NCBI GenBank assembly: GCA_934716785.1
Contig: CAKUYM010000022.1
Coordinates: 1 to 27,120 of the forward strand
Length of the DNA stretch: 27,120 nt
Direction: 5' to 3'
From: an uncultured Bacteroides sp.
GTDB lineage: Bacteria; Bacteroidota; Bacteroidia; Bacteroidales; Bacteroidaceae
Positions 14,948 to 24,575 of this stretch are shown piece by piece. The position numbers were made by a program, and so were the translations under genes. Numbering within the stretch: position 1 is the first letter of the stretch; the number at the start of each line of letters is the position of its first letter. The notes below the pieces were generated by a model. It was not told the origin of the DNA. It was given only the letters and a program-made list of their open reading frames with translations, and did no database searches.

Positions 14948-16333
14948 TTACTTATTTTTTACTATTTGTGCCATGAATTCGGCTTCGCAAACCACCTTTT
15001 CCCCAACGAATGCGTAACCTTTCATGGTAGAGACGCCACGACGGATAGGGGCTAATAATTCCACACGGAATATCAGCGTATCTCCCGGCACTACTTTTTG
15101 GCGGAACTTCACACCGTCTATTTTCATAAAATAGGTAGAGTAACGTTCCGGTTCGTCAACAGAGTTAAGAACGAGCAAACCGCCTACTTGTGCCATTGCT
15201 TCTATCTGGAGTACACCCGGCATGACAGGCTCTTGCGGGAAATGGCCTTGGAAGAAAGGCTCGTTGGCTGTAATGTTCTTGACACCTACAATATAGTTGG
15301 CTCCGATTTCGATTACCTTGTCTACCAGTTGGAAAGGATAGCGGTGGGGCAACAGCTCACGGATACGGTTTACATCCATTATCGGTGCACGACTGCAATC
15401 ATATCCCGGTGCCTGTATTTCATGCAGGCGGATCTCTTTCCGCATCTGACGGGCAAACTTATTGTTGATGGTATGTCCGGGACGGGTAGCGATGATACGT
15501 CCTTTAATCGGTTTGCCGATTAAAGCCAAGTCGCCGATAACATCCAGCAGTTTGTGACGTGCACACTCATTCGGCCAAACTAACGGTTTGTGGTTGATAT
15601 AGCCTAATCTGTCGGCATCCATGTGGGGAACCCCCATTACATCTGCCAACTTATCAAAACTTTCCTGCGACATCTTGCGTTCGTAGATAACGATTGCGTT
15701 GTCCAGGTCGCCCCCTTTGATTAATCCCGCAGAGAGCAGCGGTTCTATTTCGCGGACAAAGACAAATGTGCGGCTGGCAGCCACTTCGTCTTTGAACTTA
15801 TTCATGTCTTCAAGCGTAGCGAATTGGTTCGGGATGATAGTCGAATCGTAAGAGACCAATACATTCAAACTGAAGTTTTCGTCCGGCAGCACAATGATGG
15901 AAGAACCGGTAGCTTCGTCCCGGAACTCAATCTTTGACTTGATAATATAAAAGTCCTTGACAGCATTCTGTTCTACTGTCCCTACACGTTCTATTTCATG
16001 TACATAATATTGTGCACTGCCATCCAAAATAGGAAACTCCGGACCGTTTACCTGGATGAGACAGTTGTCGATGCCCAATGCATAAAGGGCTGCCATACCA
16101 TGTTCAACAGTGCTTACTTTCACTCCGTTCTTCGACAACACGGTGCCGCGGGTGGTCTCTATCACGTTGTCGGCTACTGCATCGATAGTTGGTTGTCCTT
16201 CTACGTCAATACGCTGGATTTTATATCCATGATTGTCCGGAGCAGGATTAAATGTAACAGTGAGGTCAAGTCCAGTGTGAAGACCTTTCCCGCTCAGTGA
16301 AAAGCTATCTTTCAGCGTTTTTTGTTTCAGCAT
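14948..16333 (-). CDS. lpxC-fabZ: LpxC-FabZ fusion: UDP-3-O-acyl-GlcNAc deacetylase / 3-hydroxyacyl-ACP dehydratase
   Basis: One 461-residue polypeptide with two enzymes. Residues 1-about 310 are LpxC, the zinc deacetylase committing UDP-GlcNAc to lipid A. Zinc ligands are His78 (STVEHG) and His260/Asp264 (ARHKLLD), matching His79, His238 and Asp242 of E. coli LpxC. From Met319 on comes FabZ, the dehydratase of fatty-acid elongation, with [14 protein letters not shown] and the active-site stretch [20 protein letters not shown]. The two activities share the 3-hydroxyacyl-ACP branch point, so fusion could balance lipid A against membrane fatty acids. This fusion is known in Bacteroidetes. Its start lies 3 bases after the lpxD stop. 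Confidence 0.97.
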   Translation of the reverse strand: MLKQKTLKDSFSLSGKGLHTGLDLTVTFNPAPDNHGYKIQRIDVEGQPTIDAVADNVIETTRGTVLSKNGVKVSTVEHGMAALYALGIDNCLIQVNGPEFPILDGSAQYYVHEIERVGTVEQNAVKDFYIIKSKIEFRDEATGSSIIVLPDENFSLNVLVSYDSTIIPNQFATLEDMNKFKDEVAASRTFVFVREIEPLLSAGLIKGGDLDNAIVIYERKMSQESFDKLADVMGVPHMDADRLGYINHKPLVWPNECARHKLLDVIGDLALIGKPIKGRIIATRPGHTINNKFARQMRKEIRLHEIQAPGYDCSRAPIMDVNRIRELLPHRYPFQLVDKVIEIGANYIVGVKNITANEPFFQGHFPQEPVMPGVLQIEAMAQVGGLLVLNSVDEPERYSTYFMKIDGVKFRQKVVPGDTLIFRVELLAPIRRGVSTMKGYAFVGEKVVCEAEFMAQIVKNK

Positions 16334-16336
16334 TGG

Positions 16337-17377
16337 CTACTTATTTAATAGTTGTTTTAATTCTTCGATTTCTTTGCGTAGGTTACGCAACTCTTTCTGC
16401 ATATCCGGCAGGTTTCTTTGTACAACAGACGCCTTGAAATATTGTTTAGGTTCCATAGGAGGAGTCCCGATTAGCTGGCTGCCGGATTTGACATTTCCGG
16501 GCACGCCGGATTGTGCACCCAGACCTACTTTATCTCCAATTTTCGAATGTCCGGCTATACCTACTTGTCCGCCGAACATACACCATTCCCCTATTTTGGT
16601 AGAACCGGCGACACCTGCTTGCGCTGCCATTACCGTATGCGATCCTATTTCGTCGTTGTGTGCTATCTGTATCAGGTTATCCAACTTGACACCACTGTGC
16701 ACCACCGTAGCCCCCATCGTGGCACGGTCTACACAAGTATTTGCACCTATGTCTACTTTATCTTCCAGTATCACGATTCCGATTTGAGGAATCTTATCAT
16801 ATCCGTTCGGGGTGGGCGCAAAGCCGAAGCCGTCTGCTCCGATAACCGCCCCAGAGTGAAGAATACATTCATTTCCTATGCGGCAGTCGTGATAAACATT
16901 TACATTTGAGTAAAGCAGGCAATTATTTCCTATCTTTACACCGTCTCCAACAAATGTATGCGGATAAATTTGAGTATTGTCTCCCACTACGGTATTTTCA
17001 CCGATATAGGCAAAAGCACCGATATATACGTTCTTACCTATCTTGGCACTGGGGGCAACAAATGCTAATGAATCGATGCCCTGTTTTTTAGGCTTGCTCA
17101 TTTCGTAAAGGTTGAGCAACTTTGCCAGGCTTTCGTATGCATTGTCTACTTTGATAAGAGTAGTTTTGATTTCATGTTCAGGAGTGAAGTCCTTATTAAC
17201 CAAGACAATGCTTGATTGTGTCTCATAGATGTAAGGTGTATATTTAGGGTTTGACAGGAAAGAAATAGCTCCGGGCATTCCCTCTTCTATCTTAGCGAAT
17301 GTGTGTACCGTAGCGTTTTCGTCTCCAACGATTTCCCCTTGGATAAATGCTGCAATTTGCTTAGCCGAGAACTCCAT
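16337..17377 (-). CDS. lpxD: UDP-3-O-(3-hydroxyacyl)glucosamine N-acyltransferase
   Basis: Third step of lipid A synthesis, adding the N-linked 3-hydroxyacyl chain from ACP. The 346-residue protein has the LpxD N-terminal uridine-binding domain ([19 protein letters not shown] to about 95). A left-handed beta-helix of hexapeptide repeats follows ([20 protein letters not shown] onward), with catalytic His240 in [10 protein letters not shown]. The C-terminal helix ([17 protein letters not shown]) is coiled-coil-like, as in other LpxD. It is the first lpx gene, with an 82-base gap to the HD-domain gene upstream. That gap contains no clear promoter, so it may be read from the preceding gene. Confidence 0.97.
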   Translation of the reverse strand: MEFSAKQIAAFIQGEIVGDENATVHTFAKIEEGMPGAISFLSNPKYTPYIYETQSSIVLVNKDFTPEHEIKTTLIKVDNAYESLAKLLNLYEMSKPKKQGIDSLAFVAPSAKIGKNVYIGAFAYIGENTVVGDNTQIYPHTFVGDGVKIGNNCLLYSNVNVYHDCRIGNECILHSGAVIGADGFGFAPTPNGYDKIPQIGIVILEDKVDIGANTCVDRATMGATVVHSGVKLDNLIQIAHNDEIGSHTVMAAQAGVAGSTKIGEWCMFGGQVGIAGHSKIGDKVGLGAQSGVPGNVKSGSQLIGTPPMEPKQYFKASVVQRNLPDMQKELRNLRKEIEELKQLLNK

Positions 17378-17459
17378 GTCTTTAATTTAAAATTTAATTA
17401 GTTCACAAATAACGGACTTTTTTTTCAGATTTCCGTGTTATTGCATGAATATTTTATAC

Positions 17460-18689
17460 TTATCTATGTAATCTCTGGTAGCAGAGATAGTATTTCTTTA
17501 CCTTTTTGGACAATAACGAGATGTTTAACATGTCCGATGCTTCGGCAATATTTTTGATAGTGCCGTCTTTGTAGATAATGTCGATACTGTCATCTGCCGG
17601 GTTGTACATATTCTTTTCGATGCTGGGGGTAGAGACAAAATAGTTCGCTTCGGAAAGTGTTATGCCTAATTGTTGGCTGATTTGCAAAGTTAATTCTTTT
17701 ATTCTTTCTTCACTAACCGGTTCGGATGAAATTTCCACTTTAAAGATATTCCGGTTAATCATTCCCGTACTTAAGGTGGAAAGAACCTTGTCCGTATGGG
17801 TACTCCATACTTTCAGAGCCGTCCATATATCGTTGTCATCCAGTTGGATGAAGTTTTCCAAGCAATCGGGGTTGGCATAGAACTCTTCAGGAGTGATGTT
17901 TCTGTAGAGGAAGAAGTGCAGTGCCGGTGATGCGAATAGCTCCACTCCTTGCGCAGCCAGTTCTTTGGCACGCAGAAGAGTGCTGATAAGCATCTTTTCG
18001 TAAGCAACCGAAGTCTTGTGCAGATATACCTGCCAGTACATCAGGCGTCGTGCCGTGAGGAAATTCTCGATGGAGTAGATTCCTTTGGATTCGACGACAA
18101 GACGGTCGTCCGCTACATCAAGCATCTTGATGATTCGTGCCGAACCGATATTCCCTTCCGTAACCCCTGTATAAAAACTGTCGCGGCGAAGATAATCCAA
18201 CCTGTCCATGTCCAACTGCCCGCTGACAAGCTGATGCAGGAAGCGTTTTGGATATTCGTCCTTGAAGATCTGGATGGCAAGGCTGAGCTGTCCGTTCATT
18301 TCCTTGTTCATCCGTTCCATCAGCATGAGTGAAATCTCTTCGTGGGTGATTCCTTTTACAATGGTGTCTTCCAGTACATGAGAGAAAGGACCATGCCCGA
18401 TGTCGTGCAGCAGGATGGCAGCCTGCACGGCTTCCGCTTCACTGTCGAAGATGAAGTTCCCCTTGGCGGTCAGTTGGGTGATGGCTTCACTCATCAGATA
18501 GAAAGCGCCCAAGGAGTGTTGGAAGCGGGTATGCTGCGCACCGGGATATACTACAGACGATAGACCTACCTGTTTGATGCGGGTAAGACGCTGCAACAGG
18601 GGATGCCGTACTATATCATACAACAAGCCTTTCGGGATATTGATAAACCCGAATACCGGGTCGTTGATAATCTTTCTTTCGTAAGACAC
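17460..18689 (-). CDS. HD-domain phosphohydrolase (dNTPase/SAMHD1-like)
   Basis: Predicted metal-dependent phosphohydrolase of 409 residues. The HD superfamily metal site is complete: His58 in HTRFQHSLG, His95-Asp96 in LLHDIGHGPFSHVLE, and the later Asp in SGQLDMDRLDYLRRDSFY (about 160-165). The DPVFGFI start, LLQRLTRIKQVG and the motifs above match the dGTPase/SAMHD1-like branch, so dNTP triphosphohydrolase activity is plausible but not shown. The start is GTG at 18689 (MSYERKIINDP); there is no ATG upstream in frame that fits better. The gene follows pyrF after an 86-base repeat-rich spacer and precedes lpxD. Confidence 0.88.
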   Translation of the reverse strand: MSYERKIINDPVFGFINIPKGLLYDIVRHPLLQRLTRIKQVGLSSVVYPGAQHTRFQHSLGAFYLMSEAITQLTAKGNFIFDSEAEAVQAAILLHDIGHGPFSHVLEDTIVKGITHEEISLMLMERMNKEMNGQLSLAIQIFKDEYPKRFLHQLVSGQLDMDRLDYLRRDSFYTGVTEGNIGSARIIKMLDVADDRLVVESKGIYSIENFLTARRLMYWQVYLHKTSVAYEKMLISTLLRAKELAAQGVELFASPALHFFLYRNITPEEFYANPDCLENFIQLDDNDIWTALKVWSTHTDKVLSTLSTGMINRNIFKVEISSEPVSEERIKELTLQISQQLGITLSEANYFVSTPSIEKNMYNPADDSIDIIYKDGTIKNIAEASDMLNISLLSKKVKKYYLCYQRLHR

Positions 18690-18699
18690 TTTGTTAACG

Positions 18700-18790
18700 G
18701 GGTTAGTGGTTAGTGATTAATTAGTGGTTGGTGCCTGTTGCGATAGTATATCGCATAGCCGTTAATCAATAGTTATCAATCGTTAATCAC
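18700..18790. repeat. Repeat-rich spacer between pyrF and the HD-domain gene
   Basis: It holds direct repeats (TTAGTGGTTAG at 18703-18713, TTAGTGGTTGG at 18721-18731), a perfect 7-bp hairpin TGCGATA-GTA-TATCGCA (18739-18755), and two copies of CGTTAATCA (18760, 18781) 21 bases apart. The second copy runs into the last codons of pyrF. The hairpin lacks a T-tract on either strand, so it is not called a terminator. Confidence 0.6.
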
Positions 18791-19606
18791 TTTTTTCAGC
18801 TCCTCTGCCATTTGCGCTTGCACCTTTTGTGCGGCGCTGCAGGCAGCTTCGGCAAAATTCTCGGTCTTGTCCACGTAGATTATGCCGCGTGAAGAATTAA
18901 CGATCAATCCGCAGGTACTGTTCATTCCGTATTTGCAAACTTCTTCGAGTGAGCCGCCTTGAGCGCCGATACCGGGAACAAGGAGGAAGTGGTTGGGGAC
19001 TATTTTGCGGATATCCTCAAAAGCACGTCCTTGTGTCGCACCTACCACATACATCATGCGGTCATCGTTTGCCCATTCCTGCGATTTGCGCAGTACCTTT
19101 TCAAACAGACGTTCTCCGTTCGCGTCTTCAGTCAATTGGAAGTCGTGAGAACCTTTGTTGGAAGTCAGTGCCAGCAATATCACCCATTTCCCTTCATAAG
19201 TGAGGAATGGAGTAACGCTGTCTTCACCCATATAAGGAGCCACTGTGACTGAGTCGATATCCAGCTCTTCAAAGAATGTACGGGCATACATGGCAGAAGT
19301 GTTTCCGATATCGCCACGCTTTGCATCGGCAATGATGAACTGGTCGGGATAATTATCTTTGATGTATTTTACAGTCTTTTCAAATGCAATCCATCCTTTT
19401 ACGCCCATGCTCTCGTAGAAAGCCAGATTGGGTTTATAAGCGATACACAAATCTGCTGTTGCATCGATGATTGCTTTATTGAAAGCGAAGATCGGGTCTT
19501 CTTCTTTCAACAGATGTTCCGGGATTTTCTTGATATCGGTATCAAGTCCCACGCAAAGAAATGATTTCTTGCGCTTTATGTTTTCAAATAATTGTTGCTT
19601 ATCCAT
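18776..19606 (-). CDS. pyrF: Orotidine 5'-phosphate decarboxylase
   Basis: Last step of UMP synthesis. The 276-residue protein has the bacterial type-2 OMP decarboxylase signature: [14 protein letters not shown] near the N-terminus, the catalytic [15 protein letters not shown] segment, and a phosphate-binding VPGIGAQGG loop. I chose the ATG at 19606 ([11 protein letters not shown]), the start that matches the family. The frame also has an ATG at 19636, which would add ten residues ([10 protein letters not shown]) of no family value. It lies downstream of prfA and purM on the same strand; the 85-base gap from prfA shows no clear promoter. Confidence 0.95.
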   Translation of the reverse strand: MDKQQLFENIKRKKSFLCVGLDTDIKKIPEHLLKEEDPIFAFNKAIIDATADLCIAYKPNLAFYESMGVKGWIAFEKTVKYIKDNYPDQFIIADAKRGDIGNTSAMYARTFFEELDIDSVTVAPYMGEDSVTPFLTYEGKWVILLALTSNKGSHDFQLTEDANGERLFEKVLRKSQEWANDDRMMYVVGATQGRAFEDIRKIVPNHFLLVPGIGAQGGSLEEVCKYGMNSTCGLIVNSSRGIIYVDKTENFAEAACSAAQKVQAQMAEELKKVIND

Positions 19607-19691
19607 CTTGTTATTTACTATTATACGATTTGCCATTTATAATTAGAAGCTCCGCTCTTGACTTACTATTTTCTACAACTCACTTCCCTTT

Positions 19692-20804
19692 CTACAACTC
19701 ACTTTCCTTCAACCTTTCCGCATTTTCTGCTACAATCAGGTGGTCGATACAGTCTTGTATATCTCCGTCCATGAAAGCGGCGAGATTATAAATCGTGTAG
19801 TTGATGCGGTGGTCGGTGATGCGGTCTTGAGGATAGTTGTACGTGCGGATTTTAGCCGAACGGTCTCCGGTCGATACCATTGTCTTACGTTTGGAAGCAA
19901 TGTCATCGATATATTTCTGATGTTCTTTGTCGTAGATGAAAGTACGGAGACGGGCCAATGCGCGTTCTTTATTCTTCGGCTGGTCGCGCGTTTCGGTACA
20001 CTCGATAAGGATTTCCTCGGCAACGCCTGTATTCGGATTCTTCCAGATATATCGCAGGCGTACTCCCGATTCTACCTTGTTGACATTCTGTCCGCCGGCT
20101 CCGCCGCTTCGGAAAGTATCCCATTTGATTTCGCCTTCATTGATGACTACATCAAATTCTTCCGCTTCGGGAAGTACGGCTACCGATGCTGCCGAAGTAT
20201 GTACACGTCCCTGTGTCTCTGTAGCCGGAACGCGTTGCACGCGATGTACTCCCGATTCATATTTCAGAGTTCCGTAAACATTGTCGCCTGTGACGCTGCA
20301 AACTATTTCCTTGAAGCCGCCCGCCGTTCCTTCGTTGGCATTGGATACTTCCATTTTCCAACCTTTTGTTTCACAGAATTTGGCATACATGCGGAACAAG
20401 TCGCCAGCGAAGATGGCTGCCTCGTCACCACCTGCGCCGCCACGGATTTCAAGAATGGCATTCTTGCTGTCTTGCGGGTCGGCAGGGACAAGCATCAGTT
20501 TGATTTCTTCCTCCAATGCCGGAAGTCGTTCCTGGCTGTTGTCCATCTCTTCTTTTGCCATTTCGCGCATCTCGGCATCCGACTCATTGGAAAGAATGTT
20601 TTTGGCTTCCTCAATGTTGCCCAACAATTGGATATATTCCTTACGGGCTTTCATCAAGTCGTCCAGCTCCTTATATTCCTTGGTCAGTTTGACGTAACGC
20701 TTCTGGTCGGCGATTACCGATGGGTCGGTGATAAGGGTTGATATTTCCTCAAAACGGGCTACAAGACCGTCTAACTTCTCTAATATGGTACTGTTGTCTG
20801 CCAT
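19692..20804 (-). CDS. prfA: Peptide chain release factor 1
   Basis: Reads UAA and UAG in the ribosomal A site and triggers hydrolysis of peptidyl-tRNA. The 370-residue protein has the PAT codon-recognition motif (193-195, RVPATETQG) that marks RF1 rather than RF2, and the universal GGQ (237-239, GAGGQNVNK). No programmed-frameshift signal is seen. It starts only 3 bases after the purM stop, so purM and prfA are almost certainly on one transcript. Confidence 0.98.
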   Translation of the reverse strand: MADNSTILEKLDGLVARFEEISTLITDPSVIADQKRYVKLTKEYKELDDLMKARKEYIQLLGNIEEAKNILSNESDAEMREMAKEEMDNSQERLPALEEEIKLMLVPADPQDSKNAILEIRGGAGGDEAAIFAGDLFRMYAKFCETKGWKMEVSNANEGTAGGFKEIVCSVTGDNVYGTLKYESGVHRVQRVPATETQGRVHTSAASVAVLPEAEEFDVVINEGEIKWDTFRSGGAGGQNVNKVESGVRLRYIWKNPNTGVAEEILIECTETRDQPKNKERALARLRTFIYDKEHQKYIDDIASKRKTMVSTGDRSAKIRTYNYPQDRITDHRINYTIYNLAAFMDGDIQDCIDHLIVAENAERLKESEL

Positions 20805-20807
20805 TCT

Positions 20808-21974
20808 TTAATATCTGAATTCTCCGAATTCGCTTTTTATAATTAATTCAGTCTTGTCGCATTCCTCGATACGTCCTACGATTTGTGCCGGGATGCCGAA
20901 TGATTCGGATATAGCGATAACTTCTTCCGCGTGTTCCGGTGAGAGATAGACTTCAAGACGGTGTCCCATATTGAATACCTTGTACATCTCCGCCCAATCG
21001 GTGCCGCTTTGTTCTTGAATGGTCTTGAACAATGGAGGAACGGGGAAGAGGTTGTCTTTTACAACACGCACGTTCTCCACAAAGTGCAGCACTTTGGTTT
21101 GCGCGCCGCCCGAGCAGTGAACCATTCCGTGAATTTCGGGGCGTAATGCATCCAGCAGTTTCTTTACTACGGGTGCATAGGTGCGGGTAGGAGAGAGCAC
21201 CAATTTACCTGCATCAACCGGAGAGTTTTCTACGCTGTCGGTCAGTTTCAGGTTACCCGAATAAACCAGTTCTTCGGGAACTGCCGCATCATAGCTTTCC
21301 GGATATTTCTCTGCAAGATATTTGCCGAACACATCATGGCGGGCGCTTGTCAGCCCATTGCTGCCCATGCCGCCGTTATATTCTTTTTCGTAAGTAGCTT
21401 GTCCGTAAGAAACAAGGCCGACGATAACATCGCCCGGACGGATGTTGGCATTGTTGATGACGTCCGAACGTTTCATGCGGCAGGTTACGGTAGAGTCTAC
21501 GATGATGGTGCGCACCAAGTCGCCGACATCAGCCGTTTCACCCCCGGTCGCATATACGCCTACGCCCATCTCGCGGAGTTCGGCAAGTAGTTCGTCTGTT
21601 CCGTTGATGATGGCGGATATCACTTCGCCTGGAATCAATAACTTATTGCGGCCGATAGTTGAAGAAACGAGGATATTGTCTACGGCTCCTACACAAAGCA
21701 GGTCGTCGATATTCATAATCAGAGCATCCTGAGCGATACCTTTCCATACGGAAAGGTCACCGGTCTCTTTCCAGTACATATAGGCAAGTGACGATTTGGT
21801 TCCGGCACCGTCGGCATGCATGATGTTGCAATATTCCGGGTCGCCTCCCAATATATCGGGAATGATTTTGCAGAATGCTTTCGGGAAAATTCCTTTGTCG
21901 ATGTTCTTGATGGCGTTGTGCACATCTTCTTTCGATGCGCTTACTCCACGCATCATGTATCGTTGATTACTCAT
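20808..21974 (-). CDS. purM: Phosphoribosylformylglycinamidine cyclo-ligase (AIR synthase), long Bacteroidetes form
   Basis: Fifth step of purine synthesis: ATP-dependent ring closure of FGAM to AIR. The 388-residue protein has PurM-fold motifs: the ATP-binding DGAGTKSSLAY (about 54-64), the DDLLCVGAVDN segment and GGETADVGDLV. It is longer than E. coli PurM (345) and diverges in the C-terminal half, where VHCSGGAQTKVLHF replaces the usual HITGGG-type sequence. Because of this divergence, another PurM/SelD/ThiL-superfamily role cannot be fully excluded. It sits with purC and pyrF in this gene run. A good promoter lies directly upstream. Confidence 0.85.
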   Translation of the reverse strand: MSNQRYMMRGVSASKEDVHNAIKNIDKGIFPKAFCKIIPDILGGDPEYCNIMHADGAGTKSSLAYMYWKETGDLSVWKGIAQDALIMNIDDLLCVGAVDNILVSSTIGRNKLLIPGEVISAIINGTDELLAELREMGVGVYATGGETADVGDLVRTIIVDSTVTCRMKRSDVINNANIRPGDVIVGLVSYGQATYEKEYNGGMGSNGLTSARHDVFGKYLAEKYPESYDAAVPEELVYSGNLKLTDSVENSPVDAGKLVLSPTRTYAPVVKKLLDALRPEIHGMVHCSGGAQTKVLHFVENVRVVKDNLFPVPPLFKTIQEQSGTDWAEMYKVFNMGHRLEVYLSPEHAEEVIAISESFGIPAQIVGRIEECDKTELIIKSEFGEFRY

Positions 21975-22002
21975 GAGTTATAGAATTTTTTGTATACGGT
22001 GA

Positions 22003-22034
22003 CAAAAGTACTGCTTTTTTTTCGTACAGCCAAC
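22003..22034 (-). promoter_or_regulatory. Promoter of the purM-prfA unit
   Basis: On the minus strand GTTG (22034-22031) is followed by 20 bases and TACTTTTG (22010-22003), close to the Bacteroides -33/-7 consensus. It fits in the 64-base gap between the hydrolase stop and the purM ATG at 21974 and implies a leader of about 20-25 bases. Confidence 0.6.
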
Positions 22035-22038
22035 TATT

Positions 22039-22989
22039 TTAATGAATGTATCGCTCTACGAACTCGTGGACTTTATCGGTATACTCTTGTTTATTCTCTT
22101 TGTATGAAACTGCATGAGCGGCTCCCGGAACAATCCAAAGTTCCTTTGGCTCCGGTTTTGCCTCGTAAAGCGGATATACCATCCATGTCGGGACGTAGGT
22201 GTCCTTGTCGCCATGGATAAACAGCATCGGCAATTCACACTTGGCCACCTGCTCCAGTGAGGAGGCCTCTTTGAAATTCCAACCGTATTTCTTTTCGCAC
22301 AGCCGGCTTGTGGTGTACATCAACGGAAAAGGAGGAAGCCCGAAAGACGACTTCAACTCGTGTGAGAATTCATCCCATACGCTGGTATAACCGCAGTCTT
22401 CCACAAAGCACTTGACGAAAGGCTGTTGCTTCTCGCCGGATACCATCATGGTGGTGGCGGCACCCATCGAAATGCCGTGCACTACCATTTGCGTGCTGTC
22501 TCCGAATATGTTGTTGGCAATGTTCATCCACTGCAACACATCCAGTCGGTCTTTCCATCCCATCTGTATGGCGCGTCCTTCGCTTTCTCCTTGGTGCTGA
22601 AGTTCGGGAAGCAGAATGTTGTATCCTAAGTCATGGTTGTACAGATAACCGATCATAAACATACGGATAGCATTGTCCGTATATCCGTGAACGATAACCG
22701 CAGTCTTATCAGTCGGTTCGGGAGCGGCGGTATAGTAGGCGTGAAGCTGTATGCCATGCGGATTGATGATAAAAGTATCTTTTAATGCATCTGCCTGTCG
22801 CAGGCTATCCACCCACGGGCGCAGAAACGGATAATTCCTGTACATAAACGGATAGGAATCGGCATCTTTTGACAATATTTTTGCATCCGGAGTCAGAGAG
22901 AAGTTCAACATATAGAAACTTCCCCCGATAGTACAACCGGTTAGCATCAGCATGATGATGATAATACTATAGACTGCTTTTTTCTTCAT
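22039..22989 (-). CDS. Alpha/beta-hydrolase lipoprotein
   Basis: Exported serine hydrolase of 316 residues. The N-terminus is a lipoprotein signal (LMLTGC, Cys19). The catalytic triad is visible as Ser in VHGISMGAATT, Asp in FIHGDKDTYVP and His in VPGAAHAVSY, and the oxyanion region is VIVHGYTDNAI. The layout resembles small esterase or peptidase-type alpha/beta hydrolases in the Hydrolase_4/S9-like group. The substrate is unknown. It lies 60 bases after aroE on the same strand, with no recognisable promoter in the gap, so it may be cotranscribed although its envelope location gives no clear link to shikimate synthesis. Confidence 0.87.
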   Translation of the reverse strand: MKKKAVYSIIIIMLMLTGCTIGGSFYMLNFSLTPDAKILSKDADSYPFMYRNYPFLRPWVDSLRQADALKDTFIINPHGIQLHAYYTAAPEPTDKTAVIVHGYTDNAIRMFMIGYLYNHDLGYNILLPELQHQGESEGRAIQMGWKDRLDVLQWMNIANNIFGDSTQMVVHGISMGAATTMMVSGEKQQPFVKCFVEDCGYTSVWDEFSHELKSSFGLPPFPLMYTTSRLCEKKYGWNFKEASSLEQVAKCELPMLFIHGDKDTYVPTWMVYPLYEAKPEPKELWIVPGAAHAVSYKENKQEYTDKVHEFVERYIH

Positions 22990-23049
22990 ATAAATGATAC
23001 CTCTTACCTTGTATTCTTCCTCGCCTCCTAAAAAGAGGACGGGGAGATT

Positions 23050-23796
23050 TTATTTATGCCAGATTTCCCAAGCGGCAAATGCCTGGAGGAGCAACATCTC
23101 AAGACCGTTTTTTACGACAGCGCCTTGGGCTTCTCCCTTTTTCATGAAAAGAGTGACGTTGGGATTATATAACAAATCGTATAGCAAATGGTTCGGGGTA
23201 AGCAAGTCGTAAGGTATATTGGGGCAGAAATCGACTTTGGGAAACATGCCGACAGGGGTACAGTTTACGATAACAGTATATTCTGCCATGATTTCCGGAG
23301 TCAATTCTTCGTAAGTGAGCAGGCCGTCCGCTTTATGAGTGCGCGAAACGAATACGGTTTCTATTCCTAAATTCTTCAAGCCATGGTAGACAGCCTTGGA
23401 AGCACCGCCGGTGCCTAAAATCAGAGCCTTTTTGTGATGGGGTTGCAATAGCGGCTGTATGGACTGGGTAAAACCGATGATATCGGAGTTGTAGCCAACC
23501 AGCTTGACCTTTCCCTTCGGTTGGCGGATAATCTTGATGACATTCACCGCACCGATTTTTGCGGTATCGGGATCAAGTTCGCTCAAGAAAGGAATTACTT
23601 GCTCCTTGTAGGGAATGGTGACGTTAAGACCGCATAGATTGGGGTTCTCTTCAATGACCTCCATGAAATCATTGATGTCGGGAATCTCAAAATTTACGTA
23701 CTCCGCATCGATACCTTCGGATTTGAACTTTTCATTAAAGTATCCGATTGAGAATGAATGTCTCAAAGGATAGCCGATTAAACCATATTTTTCCAT
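23050..23796 (-). CDS. aroE: Shikimate dehydrogenase
   Basis: Reduces 3-dehydroshikimate to shikimate with NADPH on the way to chorismate. The 248-residue protein shows the substrate-binding GYPLRHSFS, the catalytic lysine in NVTIPYKE, GAVNVI, and the nucleotide-binding GTGGASKAV. It is shorter than E. coli AroE (272), mostly at the C-terminus, which appears usual in this phylum. Chorismate also feeds menaquinone synthesis, for which the neighbouring menG/ubiE product acts; the two genes are 39 bases apart. Confidence 0.96.
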   Translation of the reverse strand: MEKYGLIGYPLRHSFSIGYFNEKFKSEGIDAEYVNFEIPDINDFMEVIEENPNLCGLNVTIPYKEQVIPFLSELDPDTAKIGAVNVIKIIRQPKGKVKLVGYNSDIIGFTQSIQPLLQPHHKKALILGTGGASKAVYHGLKNLGIETVFVSRTHKADGLLTYEELTPEIMAEYTVIVNCTPVGMFPKVDFCPNIPYDLLTPNHLLYDLLYNPNVTLFMKKGEAQGAVVKNGLEMLLLQAFAAWEIWHK

Positions 23797-23835
23797 AATA
23801 CGAAAAGATTAAATAAATCAATCATAAAAAACTCG

Positions 23836-24573
23836 CTATTTTGTCGCGGTGTAAAGTGTGCAGATGCCAAAGGTTAGCCGCTTGAATTTGACTTCGCTGA
23901 ATCCGGCTCGTGAGATGACTCCTTTCATGATTTCCCCTTGGGGGAATACCTTGATGGTGTCCGGCAGATAACGGTAGGCACTGTTGTCTTTGGAGAGAAG
24001 TTTGCCAAGCAGTGGGATGACGACTTTAGCGTAAATGGCAAACAGTTGTTTCATCGGGAAGCGGTCCGGTGTGGTTAATTCCAAAATCACAAGATGTCCG
24101 CCCGGCTTCAATACCCTGCACATTTCGGAGAGCCCTTTGTCGAGATCCTCGAAGTTGCGGATGCCGAATGCTACGGTAATGGCGTCAAAATCATTGTCGG
24201 CAAAAGAGAGCGAAGTACAGTCCTCCCGGGCAAAAGAGATTTTGTCCGAGAGTCCTTCCTTCTTTACTTTTTCACGTCCCACATTCATCATACCTTCCGA
24301 GATGTCCGTACCGATCAGTTCGGCAGGTTGCAGTTGGCGGCAGGCAAGGATGGCAAAATCCCCTGTGCCGGTAGCTACGTCCATCATACGTTGGGGATGG
24401 AAAGGGCGCAGCCAGTTGATGGCTTTACGACGCCAACTGCGGTCGATACCCAGTGACAAGGTATGATTCAGTTTGTCGTAAGTATGCGCGATGTTGTCAA
24501 ACATACGCTCCACCTGTTCGCTCTTCTTTCCTTCCTTGTCGTAAGGCTTGATATGTTGTTGCGGGTAGTCCAT
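23836..24573 (-). CDS. ubiE: Demethylmenaquinone methyltransferase (UbiE/MenG family)
   Basis: SAM-dependent C-methyltransferase performing the last step of menaquinone synthesis. The 245-residue protein has SAM motif [12 protein letters not shown], the family stretch [14 protein letters not shown] and [16 protein letters not shown], and an N-terminal [20 protein letters not shown]. In an anaerobe without ubiquinone the menaquinone role (MenG) is the sensible one. The start lies 2 bases after the purC stop, so the genes are translationally close and surely cotranscribed. Confidence 0.95.
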   Translation of the reverse strand: MDYPQQHIKPYDKEGKKSEQVERMFDNIAHTYDKLNHTLSLGIDRSWRRKAINWLRPFHPQRMMDVATGTGDFAILACRQLQPAELIGTDISEGMMNVGREKVKKEGLSDKISFAREDCTSLSFADNDFDAITVAFGIRNFEDLDKGLSEMCRVLKPGGHLVILELTTPDRFPMKQLFAIYAKVVIPLLGKLLSKDNSAYRYLPDTIKVFPQGEIMKGVISRAGFSEVKFKRLTFGICTLYTATK

Positions 24574-24575
24574 TC

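Noticed and set aside
17408..17442. Imperfect inverted repeat AATAACGGA / TCCGTGTTATT around a T-run between the HD-domain gene and lpxD
   Set aside because: The T-run is in the loop rather than after the stem and the arms differ by a two-base bulge, so it does not look like a terminator; possibly chance in AT-rich sequence.
18739..18755. Perfect 7-bp hairpin considered as a terminator
   Set aside because: No T-tract follows on either strand.
19740..20741. Open plus-strand frame of 333 codons opposite prfA
   Set aside because: It is the antisense shadow of a clearly real release-factor gene; the translation is rich in Phe, Val and Cys with no family motif, and no promoter is seen.
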